A DNA stretch of 64,000 nt. Origin: Zygnema cylindricum (lineage: Eukaryota > Streptophyta > Zygnematophyceae > Zygnematales > Zygnemataceae). The notes beneath the pieces were generated by a model, which was not told where the DNA came from, did no database searches, and saw only the letters and a list, made by a program, of their open reading frames with translations. Made by a program: the position numbers and the translations under genes. The stretch is from assembly GCA_037447655.1 (NCBI GenBank), contig JBBHKE010001062.1, forward strand, positions 72,008 through 136,007. Direction: 5' to 3'. Positions within the stretch are counted from its first letter, which is position 1. Each line of letters starts with the position of its first letter. Positions 47,391 to 59,193 of the stretch are shown one piece after another.

Positions 47391-48383
47391 TGTTAAAATT
47401 AATAGATTTCTAGAGTATTTTCTAGGTATATTTATGTTAGTATAAAAGGAAAAGAAAAAGGCGGACAACCAGCCTCCACCTCTTCTCTCTAGCCACCATA
47501 CTTCTTACACTCACTGAAGGATAAAGAGGGTGGTTGAGCCATGGCTGCCTTAGTTCAGCAGGCAGGACTAAAGAGTGACTAATGTCACTCTTAACAAAAA
47601 TTTGAGTCCGGTAGGACTCGAACCTCCGACCGGTAAAATACGGCGTAGCACGTAGCTCTAACCAGTTTGTCGTAGAAGTGCGCTAAGTTACATAGGGTTT
47701 GAATCGTATTTAAAGTTGTACGTGGTCTTGTTAACTAATTTACTAAAATATGATCAAAAGAACATAGAATTAGTTAAAGTTTCAGTGCGGACGTCATTTC
47801 GCACGAAACAAATGAATCGGACATTTGTTTCGACGACCAACATTTAATGTCCAATTTAATTCGACGACATACATCACTGCCGAGATCGCGCAATGATAAC
47901 TTTGGTGTTTATGGACGTGGCATGACCTGGCACTGCGTGGAAGGATGACATTCAGCTGCGGGAATTCCGTGGAACATATGGACGAGTGGAAAAGTGACAC
48001 GCGTCCACTCAGTGGCCTTGTTGTACACAGGCCGTATAGAAAGGACATCGGCCGTAGTACCATTCTGTACTTTACATTCATGTGATTAGTTCGTACTTTA
48101 GTAGATAAGGGTTGTGAGAAGGGTTTGGGACTTAGGAAAATCTCGTAGGTAATCACCTCTCTCTAAGAGAGCATTTTATAAAATTGGCATTTTTGCCAGC
48201 TCATAACTTATCGGCCGGTTGGCTGTTTTTAGTGATTCTTTTTGCTATGGACTCAAGGGAGTCGAGGCTGCACAGGGGAGTAGTCAAAATGTCTGTCTTT
48301 TTGGGCAGCAATGGTTATGGCTAGTGAAAAACTACCTAGAGGCTTCTTGTATTTTGTAGTCCAATGGAGGACATATAATTTTA
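47391..48383 (+). repeat. 5' LTR of element E
   Basis: Starts TGTTAAAATTAATAG, 993 bp, ending in TTA where siblings have CA. tRNA-like module on minus (about 47601-47673: ACTGGTTAGAGC D-arm-like, GGTTCGAGTCC B-box). Hairpin GGACTCAAGGGAGTC near 48249. Confidence 0.82.
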
Positions 48384-48398
48384 GGTTATGGACCCACC
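48384..48398 (+). other. Primer binding site of element E
   Basis: GGTTATGGACCCACC, 14 of 15 bases complementary to the initiator tRNA-Met anticodon region. Confidence 0.7.
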
Positions 48399-49663
48399 CT
48401 CTAGGGTGCCCACCTTTAATGGATCTGGGTTTATCTATTGGGAAGCCATGATGATGAGGGCTTTGTGCGAAAAACTATACTGGGGTATCGTTAGTTGACA
48501 AGTGAAACGTCAACCTTTGGGAACTCCACTATGATTTGGAGGAGTGAGGTTTCTTGCAGCAGCGACTGCTTCCGCGGAGGAGGCAGATGATGGGGACAAC
48601 AATGTGTCCGAAAAAGGGAAATGGAAGGAGACACCCCTCTCCCCTATTGCCACGACACTGGGAGCGTCGGCCGTGAAGACCGTGGAGAACGATACTTAAA
48701 TTAAACATGGCTGCCAAGAACTTCATTCTAAGGCACCTCACCCAAGCTTTAGCTACCCCTCACCTTCACATTTACAAGGTCGAGAAGTTGTGGGTGAGTT
48801 TGGTGGAGATCTATAGAGCTGGTACTATTCAAGAGCTCCAGTTGGCTAAGCAAAAGCTAGTGAGCTACACTTACAAAGGAGGAAAGATGTTAGATTGCTG
48901 TAATGATCTTTCTTGTTTGTATATGAAGATGGAAAGTGCCGGATGGACAGGTACAATGAAGATGAAAGTTAATACTCTCATCATGAAGTTACCAGGCGAT
49001 TACAAGAACATAGTGTACCGAGTACAAGAAATGACTAATAGTTCATGGAAGTGGAATATTGTGGTTCGGATGATACTTCTGTAGGAAAACACCATAGAGA
49101 TTAGGTGAGGAGGAAAGAGCATTCAAGCTCTAGCTGCAGGAGGAGACCGATGAGGGAAGGACACAAAAAAACCGTACTAAAGGGAAAGAGACCAGTCTGG
49201 AGGACTAAGGCCCCCAAAAGGCCTTTGTCATTTTTGCAAAAAGTTGGCACACTTTATCCTGGATTGTGTGAAGCTGTCAAAGCTGAGGCTGTAAAAGAAC
49301 CGTGGAGGGGGTTTTTTCTGGAGGGAAGAAAAAGACACTTGTGGTCACAAAAGTGACAAGAGAAATCGAGGATGAGTCCTCTAAGGAGGATGGAGAGCTT
49401 CTTCTTAACGAGAGTCCAGAGGAGAAGGACATCCTTCCGAGATAGAAGTGTTCCCTTAGAGCAATTCAAGAAGCTCCACAAGAAGAATGGATCATCGACT
49501 CAAGTGCATCCACGCATATGTGTCGTGATATGGAACACTTCACTAAGCTAAGAAAGATCCCGAGTGTAGAGATAGAGTATTGGGATAGGAGAGTGGTTAC
49601 TATAGATTCTTGTGGGGTCAATAGATTTGAAAGTCTTAGTGGAGGGTGAGACTTTTATACTCA
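48399..49663 (+). pseudogene. gag and protease start of element E
   Basis: Gag body at 48707-49084 (NFILRHLTQALATPHLHIYK), a zinc-knuckle relic (CHFCKKLAHF, about 49225) and protease WIIDSSASTHMC (about 49487), where the catalytic Gly is Ser. Stops and frame changes occur throughout. The sequence ends inside protease at the D junction. Confidence 0.75.
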
Positions 49664-50822
49664 TGAAACACTGTGTGCTCCATTGCCTACAGAAATTGCA
49701 GTTCCAAAAGAAACTAATCTAGATAGTGCCAGCTTCAAGTTGATATAAACCCAAATGACTAACCCTTTGACAATTACAAACAAATTATAGCTTCACCCTT
49801 CTGAAATAAGACTTTCTGTGTGCTCGGTTCAACCACAGAATGCAAAGTTAGAATATGAGTTTTGGACACATTCACCCACTTTGACTTTCGCTTAGAAATG
49901 CAGCCACCTTGGTAGGCAAAAACTCTGACCGACTACATCCCTATGTAGCCTAGTTTCCCTTGAGTCCGTAGCAAGAATCACTGAAAATGGTCATGTAAAT
50001 TGATCGTTATGGCTACCCAAAGTTAGCCTTTTAATAAAAGGTGCTCTCACAAAGAGGCGACTGCCTACCTAAAATATTCTAAGTCCTAAAACCCCTCTCT
50101 AAGCCCCCTAGTACTGAAAAATGGTCCAATCACAATACTATACCGTATAAGAAAGTACACGTATGAGAGTACTTTCTGTACGGTACATGTCTATAATGGT
50201 GACAATTGTCACATCCAAATTTGTAATCTTGCGTTTCAGAGATCGCGCAATCCTTCAAGATGCTGCCACGTGTCATCCGATGTCGACGTATCCAAAAACC
50301 GTTAGAATTACTATTCCGTACAGCCGGCTTAAACGGGAGCTGTTCGATTATATTTCGTACTTTCAATCTCGACCGTCAAAACAAATGTCTTCGATGTTTG
50401 TTTGGTGCGCCCCGTATTCTTACGGTGCGGTACCTTTCCATGTTCATTTAGTTTGGTTTCGCCGTTAAATGGATAATACCAGTATATCAAATTTATTATT
50501 AATTTAAACTATACAGATACAACGATCACCTTTACATCTAGCGGATAAGGCGGGATACCAAATTTGTACGGTCGTAGGTTGGAGGCTCGAGGATCAATTC
50601 TATGACTCTCCGATTAACTTTTGGCAACACCTAAAAATACTCCCCTCCATCGTGTCTCCTTGGCTACTTAGGTTGCTCCCCTCCTACCTGTCTCCTTTGT
50701 AATTTAGGTAGCCATGGCAATCTCAGTCTTCCAGTGACTACGATAAGTATGGATGACTTAGATAGACCATCTGACAAAACAATAAAATAAATTCAGACCT
50801 AGAAAATACCCAAATTTTAACA
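49664..50822 (-). repeat. 3' LTR of element D
   Basis: 1159 bp, TGAAACACTGTG...TTTTAACA on plus, adjoining the inverse PPT CTCCCCTTATTTTCTAG (50823-50839). tRNA-like module on plus at about 50537-50615. Confidence 0.82.
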
Positions 50823-50839
50823 CTCCCCTTATTTTCTAG

Positions 50840-52419
50840 TCTACTTTTTCTCACAACTCTCATCAAACAAAACATCACAACAATAACAAAGTCTTTCCCC
50901 CCCGCTTTCTTTCCTTTTTCCTTTTTCTCTCATAAAACTTTAAGTGAATACCCTTGTGTTTAAAGAAGTGTATTAAAAGAGCTGAAATAAACATTTGATC
51001 ACACATTTTATTTTGCATGTCACTTTTTATAAATCCGAGCTCTTGGAGCAAGAATTTTTTTTTCCACCTCATCTTTTTTTTATCTGAGCTAAATCCAATA
51101 TCCCGCTTGCAGTTCAAACAGCCAGCCCCATCCCCAATTTGCAACATTTACCGAGATGGTAACCCTTTTACAGGCACATCTTCATAAGTGATATCACACC
51201 AAGTAGTGATGTCAAATCCACCCTCCCCCAAATTTTTCCAAAAACCACGAGTCCCCACTAAATTCCTCATAAAAACTACATCTTGCGTGCTCATATTTTT
51301 ATCCATGATGCTCACCCCGTTTTCTGAATTTTTTTCACTCTCTCCGATGGAATTCTTTCCACTCACTTTCTAATTTTATTCCCAATAAACATTTCTCCTC
51401 CCCTAAACGTTTTATTATACATTCCCCTTCTCCCCTATTCTGTAAAACCCCCTCTAGATTTACTTCTCCCCTTTCCTCGGAATCCGTTGAAGTCTCCCTT
51501 TCCAACCAGTATTCGGTTTCCAAAATATCTATAAAATCATCCTCACTATATTTATTTTTCCTGTTTTCACTTATGGATCCTAGATCTGACTTTCTCATTT
51601 CTAAGTAATACACCCTACACTCCTCGACATCCTCAATTACCTCCTCTCTCTTTACTTCCCTTATACCTCTAAAAGCACATTGTTGCTTCCGTGGAATTTC
51701 TGTGTGCTTTTCTTTCTTCCCCATACACTGATCCGGAGAAGCTCCAACATATCTTCATCCTCTTTCTCCTCTTCCCCTTCTTCCTCCTCATTCACATTCC
51801 AACTTCTAAGTTTTTCCAAACAAGGGCATTCCTCCCTATAATGACCTGGTTCCCTACAAAAGACGCAAACCCATTTTTTCAAAGCTCCCCTTTCTTTTCC
51901 TTTCCCTCTCTTTCAACCGAAGTTTCGATAAGGTTTACCTTTTTCTTTCTTCCTCTCATCACGCTTCCGCTCGTCACCGCCGTTCCTCTCATCACGCTTC
52001 CGCCAGTCACCACCAGCTGTAAATGCATTCCCCCTGCCACTTCCCCTTCAAAGCTCCAAAGTGCTTTCCCTCACAAGAATTATCCCCATGGTAAAGCTCC
52101 AAGTCCATGAGGAGCCATCCATTGTCTGCATACGACAAATGATGTTTTCCTACTCATTTGGGAGTTTCATGAGTAGTGTATTAATCTTCCTTTCCTCAGA
52201 TTCTACATATCTCGCACTAGCAAGCTCAACATATAACGCAACAATATCATTGCAAAATTCTATCATGCTACCGCCTTTATAAACATAGGCCTCAATTTCC
52301 TATTTTACTAATTGCTGCCTCTGAATAGTCTCACTCTTATAAATCTGACTTAGTGTTTCCTAAATTTCCGAAGACTGGGTTAGATTCAAAAGAGTGATAG
52401 CTATTGACTTAGACACATT
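50840..52419 (-). pseudogene. Element D: Gag end fused to RNase H tail
   Basis: Minus strand from right to left: Gag middle (about 52060-52400), zinc knuckle CVFCREPGHYREEC (about 51837-51878), then IPRKQQCAF (the point before protease in A and B), an acidic linker with TDSEERGEV, a short RT-thumb-like LGIKLE, and RNase H-like MRNLVGT...FDITTW (51148-51366), ending near 50875. Protease, integrase and the RT palm are absent. Several stops are present. Confidence 0.72.
52415..52419. repeat. Target duplication of element B, left copy
   Basis: ACATT, repeated at 58775-58779, exactly flanking the LTR ends of element B. Confidence 0.95.
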
Positions 52420-53411
52420 TGTTGAAATAAATGGTATTTTCTAGGTTAGTTAAAAGATTTAAATAAGAGCAAGAAAAACAGAGGCAGCCTGCTTCTAGCT
52501 TCTCTCTCTAGCCCCCATACTTGTCGTAGTCACTGAAGGCTGGAGAGGAAGCTAGAGCCATGGCTGCCTATGCTCCTTCTAGAGTCAGAAGGCAGAGCCT
52601 TGGTAAACTTACCAAAAGGATTGACGGACCCAGGATTTGATCCTGGTACCTACCATGCGTCAAAGTAGCCGTTAGTCTTACCCTGTAGTCTAAGACTAGT
52701 GCTGAAGTATATAGGGTACGATAGTTACTTAAAGATGAGGAAAAAGAGAAGTTCGATTTACTGACAAACGGACCGCAATCACACAGAGACAGTTAAAAAT
52801 AGAATTACACCTGAAATGTACTACTTGTATTTTTAACGGCTATAAATTAAGGCCGACATTAATCTAACGACGGAGAAAGAAGCCGGCATCGCGGAATGGT
52901 CGATTTGGCGGTTTTCGGTCACAACCACAACGGGTGACACGTGGCAACATGATATTGGATGACGGCATCTCCGGGACATATTATGGCGAACCCGCATATG
53001 GCAGGCGTCGTCTTTCTGGCCATATCGTACAATGGCCGTACAAAAAGTACTTCGGACCAAGTACCTTTCTGTACTGTACACTCAATTGATTGATTCCGTA
53101 CATCAGTAGCAGAGGGTTTAGAGAGGGGTTTAGTACTTAGAAAATTAGAGATAGCCGCCTCTCTCTCAGAGGCCTTTTGTATAAAAGGGTCATCTTTGAC
53201 CATTGATAATTAACTGCTCAGGGGAGCAAATTCAAGGATTCTTTTTGTGGTAGACTCAGGGGAGTCAGCCCTTCTAACGGGTACAGTCTGGTCAGTCTGT
53301 ATTCTGTCAGGGTGTCAACAATATTCAGACAAAGCTCAAACAATTGAGGTTATCCTAGAGGCTTCTAGCAAGCTGCCTACTCTGAGTACCTATGGAGGTC
53401 TCAGAGTTGCA
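52420..53411 (+). repeat. 5' LTR of element B
   Basis: TGTTGAAATAAATGG...GAGTTGCA, 992 bp. tRNA-like module on minus (about 52622-52690; CCAGGA/TCCTGG stem). GTAC cluster 53027-53090, TATAAAAG at 53180-53187, hairpins TGCTCAGGGGAGCA and GACTCAGGGGAGTC at about 53215-53268. Gag ATG at 53392. Confidence 0.95.
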
Positions 53412-56400
53412 GGTTATGGGCGCACCCTCTAGGGTGCCCATATTCAATGGGACAAGGTTCATCTACTGGGAGAGTATGATGATGGGAGCCCTATGTAAAA
53501 AAAAGATTTTGGGGAATAGTGAGGGGGCGAGTGAAGCGCCCATCCGGTCCTGCTATTCCTCCAGGGTTTGGAGGAAGCAGATTTGGTAGAAAACCAGATC
53601 CACCGTCATCAGAGGAATCAGAAGACGGAGAAAGCATCGTGATGGAAAAAGGGAAAGAAAAAGAGAAATCCACACCTATAGCAACCGGATCTGCTTTCAT
53701 GTCTCCTATACCGAGGAATGAGGAGAATGATATCGATACCTGGGACTACAACAACATGGCAGCCAAGCATTTTATCCTCCGTCATATCACACAAGGAGTC
53801 GCTGGTCCTCATTTACAAGTGGAAAGGGCATCCGATCTGTGGGATGCGCTGATAGAGATATACCGTAGCGGTACTATTCAGGAACAGAAGCTAGCAGACC
53901 AAAAAATCAATGGATACTTTCACAAAGGAGAGAAGATGCTCGATTTCTGCAATGAGCTGGCTATACTCTTCATGGAGTTAGAGTGTGCCGGAAAAGTAGA
54001 AACCGAGAAGGCAAAGGTACATTGTTTACTCATGAAACTACGCGATGAGTATGAGAACATTGTAAACCGGGTACAGGATCTACCGGACTCCAGGTGGGTA
54101 TGGAATTCAGTAGTTGGTATGATCCTCGTCCGAGAGAATACAATCGAAATCCGAAGAGGAGTTAAGAACGGACAAGCGTTGGCGGCTGGAGCAAGTTGGA
54201 GAAACAAAGATTCACGGAAACCCCTTGGAAGTCATGGAAGGGAAGACCTGAAAAATCAATCCGATGAATCCGGAACGAGGGGACCAAAGGGGCTTTGTCA
54301 CTTTTGTAAGAAACCCGGGCATTACATGGCAGAATGCACCAAACTGACCGAGCTTCGGATAAAGGAGGGGCAGACCGAGGGTCAAACACGAGGGAAGAAA
54401 AAAGCACTTGTCACACATGTACTCGAGGAGGAATCCGATGAGGAGGACGACGAACTTCTTTTGGATGAGGAGTTGGAGGCAAAAACAGAAGTCGAAATTC
54501 CACGAAAGCATAAATGTGCTTTCGATGGACTGAAAGGTGAAGGAGGCTGGATTGTGGATTCAGGTGCATCTATGCACATGTGCAAAGATAAGCATCTGTT
54601 TACTAAGCTGAGAAAGATCCCTACAGTAGAGATTGAATATGGGGATGGGAGGGTAGTGACCACTACGTATGTAGGATCGGTAGATCTAAAAGTCGTAGTG
54701 GAAGGAAAAACCTCAATAGTTACGTTCTCCGATGTATTGTTTATTTCGGAGTTAAACAAAAATCTTATCTCTACGTCTGTATTAGATGATAAAGGATTTG
54801 AAACTAGCACCAGAAAAGGAGTCTTTACAGCTAGCTTAGAGGAAGATGTGTATTTCACTGCTGAGAAAGGTAGCCAAGGAATGTTCAGGCTTGCTTTAAG
54901 TAATGAAAAACTCAAACTTTACTATGCTGGTGTCAATGATATTATGTTGTGGCATAAGAGACTTGGGCATGTGAATCTAGATAAGTTAAGAGAAATGAAA
55001 AAGTTGGGAGTAGTTGAAGGGATACGCTTTGGGGAAAATGATAATGTGAGTGATTGCAGTGGGTATGCTCAAGGTAAAGCACACAGATTACCATTCCCAA
55101 AGGAAGCAACTTATAAAGGAGAAAAAGTTCTTGATTTAGTGCACACGGACATTTGGGGACCGGCGAGAGTGCCATCACCCGGAGGCAAAAGATTTATGCT
55201 AACCATTACTGATGATTGGTCCCGGTACTCCCGAGTATACTTTCTGAAAAATAAATCAAAAACTTCGGAGTATTTCAAACAATATAAGGCATGGGTCGAG
55301 AAACTTCACGAGACCTCAATAAAGAGAGTGAGAAGTGAAAATGGAGGAGAATATACCTCCAATCAGTTTGAAGAGTTCTTAAGGGAGGATGGTGTTCAAC
55401 ATCAAAAGACAATTCCAGAAAACCCGGAACAGAATGGTGTTGCCGAGAGATTGAATAGGACACTAAATGACAGTGCACGGAGTATGTTGTCAGATAAAAG
55501 GATAGGAAAAAGATTTTGGGCAGAAGCTATGAATTGTGCAAATTATTTGAGAAACAAAGTTCTAACTTCGGCGGTGAAAGGCCAAACTCCATATGAGAAA
55601 TGGACCGGCTGAAAACCAGATCTATCTCATTTAAAGGTTTTCGGTAGTAAAGTCTTCAGTTTAGATACAGATAAATCAAACTGGAAACTAGATCCTAAAG
55701 GGAAACCAGGATACTTGCTAGGATATGATGAGGATGTAAAAGGGTATAGAGCATATGATCTAAAGAGAGAAGATATAATCTTAGTTAAACATCTGGTAGC
55801 TATGGATGAAGGGAATTCGGTAGATCCCTTTAAATCCTCAAAACCAGTCAGAATCAGAGTTGAGTCAGACAATTCTGATGACTTTCATCTCCCTAACTAT
55901 CCGGGTTTTCAAGAAGACGATACTCTTGCAGGTTTGGATGATATCCTTGCCGATTCAAATCAGACAGAGAAAGACTTGAACTTGGAAACACCAATGACAC
56001 AAGCGGAAGACGTGGTGGAAACGGATATGGATCCAAGGGATAGGGGAGAAGCCGTGGTGAATCAAAAGAATCCACGAGAACCATCTATTCCAGCCGCAGA
56101 TTTTGAGGGAGGGAGACGAAGCAGCAAAAGGCTTCAAGAGAAACAAGTTAATAACAAGGTAACTAAACTATCTCACCCGGATGAACCTCAAATATATGAA
56201 GAGGCAATGAACTGTTCGGAAAGAAACCGGTGGAAGACGGCCATCAATGAAGAGATGACTTCAATTATGGCGGCTGATACATGGGAGCTGGTGGACTGTC
56301 CTCCCGATAGAAAACCAATTGGATGTAAGTGGGTTTTCAAACTAAAACTGAATCCGGACAATACATTTGAGCGGTATAAGGCTCGGTTAGTGGCGAAAGG

Positions 56401-57769
56401 TTTTACTCAGAAAGAGGGAATAGACTACGAAGAAACCTTCGCTCCGGTAGTCAAATTTCCCTCGGTTCGAATACTTCTCAGTCTGGCAGCTGTAGAAGAC
56501 ATGGAAGTTCACCAGATGGACATAAAGACAGCGTTCCTACATGGAGAACTAGAGGAGGAGATCTTCATGCGACAACCGGAAGGATTCGTGGAACAAGGAG
56601 AGGAAAGTAAGGTATGCCGGCTAATCAAATCTCTCTATGGTTTGAAACAGGCACCCAGACAGTGGAACAAGAAACTAGATGAGTTCCTTACCAGTCTGGG
56701 ATACTTTCGCATCAGTTCAAACCATTCAATTTATGTTTTTGAAGATGAGGAAGGTGTCATCTTTATTGCAATTTACGTTGATGATCTTTTTGTTCTAAGT
56801 AAGTCATTAAAGAAAATTAACAAACTAAAAACAGATCTAAAGGGAAGGTTCGAAATGAAAGATATGGGGGAGGCTAGATATATTTTGGGAATACAAGTAG
56901 AGAGAAATAGGAAAAAGAGGATGATTAGATTAACTCAGAAAGAGGCAATTGGAAACATGCTGGAAAAATTTCAGATGAACAAAGCCAACAGTTGCACTAC
57001 TCCCATGGATCTAAAGAAGGGAAGTGAGGGGAGTGAGGAAGGAGGCATCATAATTCTAGATGATGAACTAGGTCCAGAAGAGAAGAAGTTTATGCAGACT
57101 ATTCCATACAGACAGGTAGTGGGCAGTTTGATATATTTTATGAATTGTACCAGACCGGATTTGGCAGCAGCTGTAGGAGTGCAAAGTAGGAGTCTGAATG
57201 CTCCTACCAAAAGGGATTGGGAAGCAGCAAAAATGGTCCTCAGATATCTCATAGGAACTAGGGATCTATGGTTGTATCTGGGTAGGGAAAACACTGATAT
57301 CACCACTTGGAGTGATGCCAGCTATGGGGATGCTCCGATGAGAAGATGTACATCTGGATATGTGTTGTATGTGGGGAATGGTGCTTGTTGCTGGAGCAGT
57401 AAGCAGCAAAAGGTCATTGCTCAGTCTACCATGGAGGCAGAGTATATGGCATCTTGCTCTGCTGTGAAGGAATTGATGTGGGTTAAATCCTTGCTTGGTG
57501 AATTGGGGCATCTTAAGAGTGGAATTCAGAAAATATTCTGTGATAATCAAGCAGCAATTACAATTGCTGCTAATCCCAAACATCATTTTAAAGCAAAACA
57601 CATGGACATCAGACTTAGCTTTGTTAGGGAAAAGGTGGAGAAAAAAATAATAAGTCTAGAATACAGACCAGACAGTGAGATGGTGGCAGACATGATGACC
57701 AAGCCAGTACCTTCTCCTAAATTAATTTTCTGCAGAGAGAAATGTGGACTTAAAATCAAAAGTGACTAG
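53392..57769 (+). pseudogene. gag-pol of copia element B, interrupted
   Basis: Gag starts MEVSELQVMGAP in the LTR. The frame is lost at an 8-A run (53497-53504) and resumes from about 53519. Zinc knuckle CHFCKKPGHYMAEC (about 54295-54340), protease WIVDSGASMHMC, integrase with HTDIWGP, RT with YVDD (about 56770-56790) and RNase H WSDASYGD (about 57308) are all present. Lesions: TGA at 55610-55612 in the integrase C-terminus (A has Arg); second catalytic Asp of integrase reads Glu (RSENGGEY); one zinc-ligand Cys reads Tyr (CSGYAQGK). The stop at 57769 abuts the PPT. Confidence 0.9.
53412..53426 (+). other. Primer binding site of element B
   Basis: GGTTATGGGCGCACC, 14 of 15 bases complementary to the initiator tRNA-Met anticodon region. 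Confidence 0.75.
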
Positions 57770-57782
57770 AAAATAAGGGGAG
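57769..57782 (+). other. Polypurine tract of element B
   Basis: GAAAATAAGGGGAG, identical to that of element A, directly before the 3' LTR. Confidence 0.85.
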
Positions 57783-58774
57783 TGTTGAAATAAATGGTAT
57801 TTTCTAGGTTAGTTAAAAGATTTAAATAAGAGCAAGAAAAAAAGAGGCAGCCTGCTTCTAGCTTCTCTCTCTAACCCCCATACTTGTCGTAGTCACTGAA
57901 GGTTGGAGAGGAAGCTAGAGCCATGGCTGCCTATGCTCCTTCTAGAGTCAGAAGGCAGAGCCTTGGTAAACTTACCAAAAGGATTGACGGACCCAGGATT
58001 TGATCCTGGTACCTACCATGCGTCAAAGTAGCCGTTAGTCTTACCCTGTAGTCTAAGACTAGTGCTGAAGTATATAGGGTACGATAGTTACTTAAAGATG
58101 AGGAAAAAGAGAAGTTCGATTTACTGACAAACGGACCGCAATCACACAGAGACAGTTAAAAATAGAATTACACCTGAAATGTGCTACTTGTATTTTTAAC
58201 GGCTATAAATTAAGGCCGACATTAATCTAACGACGGAGAAAGAAGCCGGCATCGCGGAATGGTCGATTTGGCGGTTTTCAGTCACAACCACAACGGGTGA
58301 CACGTGGCAACATGATATTGGATGACGGCATCTCCGGGACATATTATGGCGAACCCAGATATGGCTGGCGTCATCTTTCTGGCCATATCGTACAATGGCC
58401 GTACAGAAAGTACTTCGGACCAAGTACCTTTCTGTACTGTACACTCAATTGATTAGTTCCGTACATCAGTAGTAGAGGGTTTAGAGAGGGGTTTAGTACT
58501 TAGAAAATTAGAGATAGCCGCCTCTCTCTCAGAGGCCTTTTGTATAAAAGGGTCATCTTTGACCATTGATAATTAACTGCTCAGGGGAGCAAATTCAAGG
58601 ATTCTTTTTGTGGTAGACTCAGGGGAGTCAGCCCTTCCAAGGGGTGCAGTCTGGTCAGTCTGTATTCTGTCACGGTGTCAGCAATATTCAGATAAAGCTC
58701 AAACAATTGAGATTATCCTAGAGGCTTCTAGCAAGCTGCCTACTTTGAGTAGCTATGGTGGTCTCAAAGTTGCA
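57783..58774 (+). repeat. 3' LTR of element B
   Basis: 992 bp, same length as the 5' LTR, ending AGTTGCA, followed by ACATT. Confidence 0.95.
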
Positions 58775-58818
58775 ACATTTCTAAGAATGATATGTTTTTC
58801 TATAGTGTTTTTATACTC

Positions 58819-59193
58819 TCAGATTTTACTATCATTTTCTTCAGTTTTACTTTTAAGCCCTCTAAGTGGAACTGTGGCGGAGAGCCTAGCTCCCCTCACC
58901 ATAGGTGTCCCTTTATCCTTCTCCGCACTTCCCCCTTCCATGGCAATAATTTTCCCTTCACCTTCCGTTGCATCTGAAATACGGTTGGTTTTCTGGGAAG
59001 CCCCAGATGAACCGACGTAGTGAGTTCCACCAAATCCCGATGGCGGATTCCTCACTTGTCCCGAAACAATTCCCCACAAGTGCTTTTCGAAAAGCAATCC
59101 CTCCATTGTAAACTCCCAATAAGTGAAGTTGGTTCCATCGAACATAGGCACCCTACATGGTGGGCCCATAACCTGAAACTCTGTGTGCTCCAT
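58819..59193 (-). pseudogene. Element D: Gag N-terminus
   Basis: On minus, starts MEHTEFQVMGPPCRV; the ATG lies inside the LTR and the frame reads through the PBS. It stops at 58819 before the B insertion point, so it is a truncated Gag N-terminus. It diverges strongly from A and B after VSGQVR. Confidence 0.72.
59159..59173 (-). other. Primer binding site of element D
   Basis: Minus strand GGTTATGGGCCCACC, an exact 15-nt complement of the initiator tRNA-Met anticodon region. Confidence 0.8.

Larger units (their letters stand above)
47391..49663 (+). mobile_element. Copia element E, 3'-truncated
   Basis: 5' LTR, PBS, Gag and the start of protease on plus, ending abruptly where element D begins. 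The rest of E is not found on the other side of D. Confidence 0.8.
52420..58774 (+). mobile_element. Copia element B, near full length, nested in D
   Basis: 6355 bp; two 992-bp LTRs, PBS, one gag-pol region and PPT; perfect ACATT duplication. It interrupts the Gag region of minus-strand element D. The LTRs differ at roughly two dozen sites, so B is somewhat older than A. Confidence 0.95.

Noticed and set aside
53618-57601. Open frames on the minus strand across elements A and B
   Set aside because: Antisense shadows of gag-pol, recurring at matching positions in both elements.
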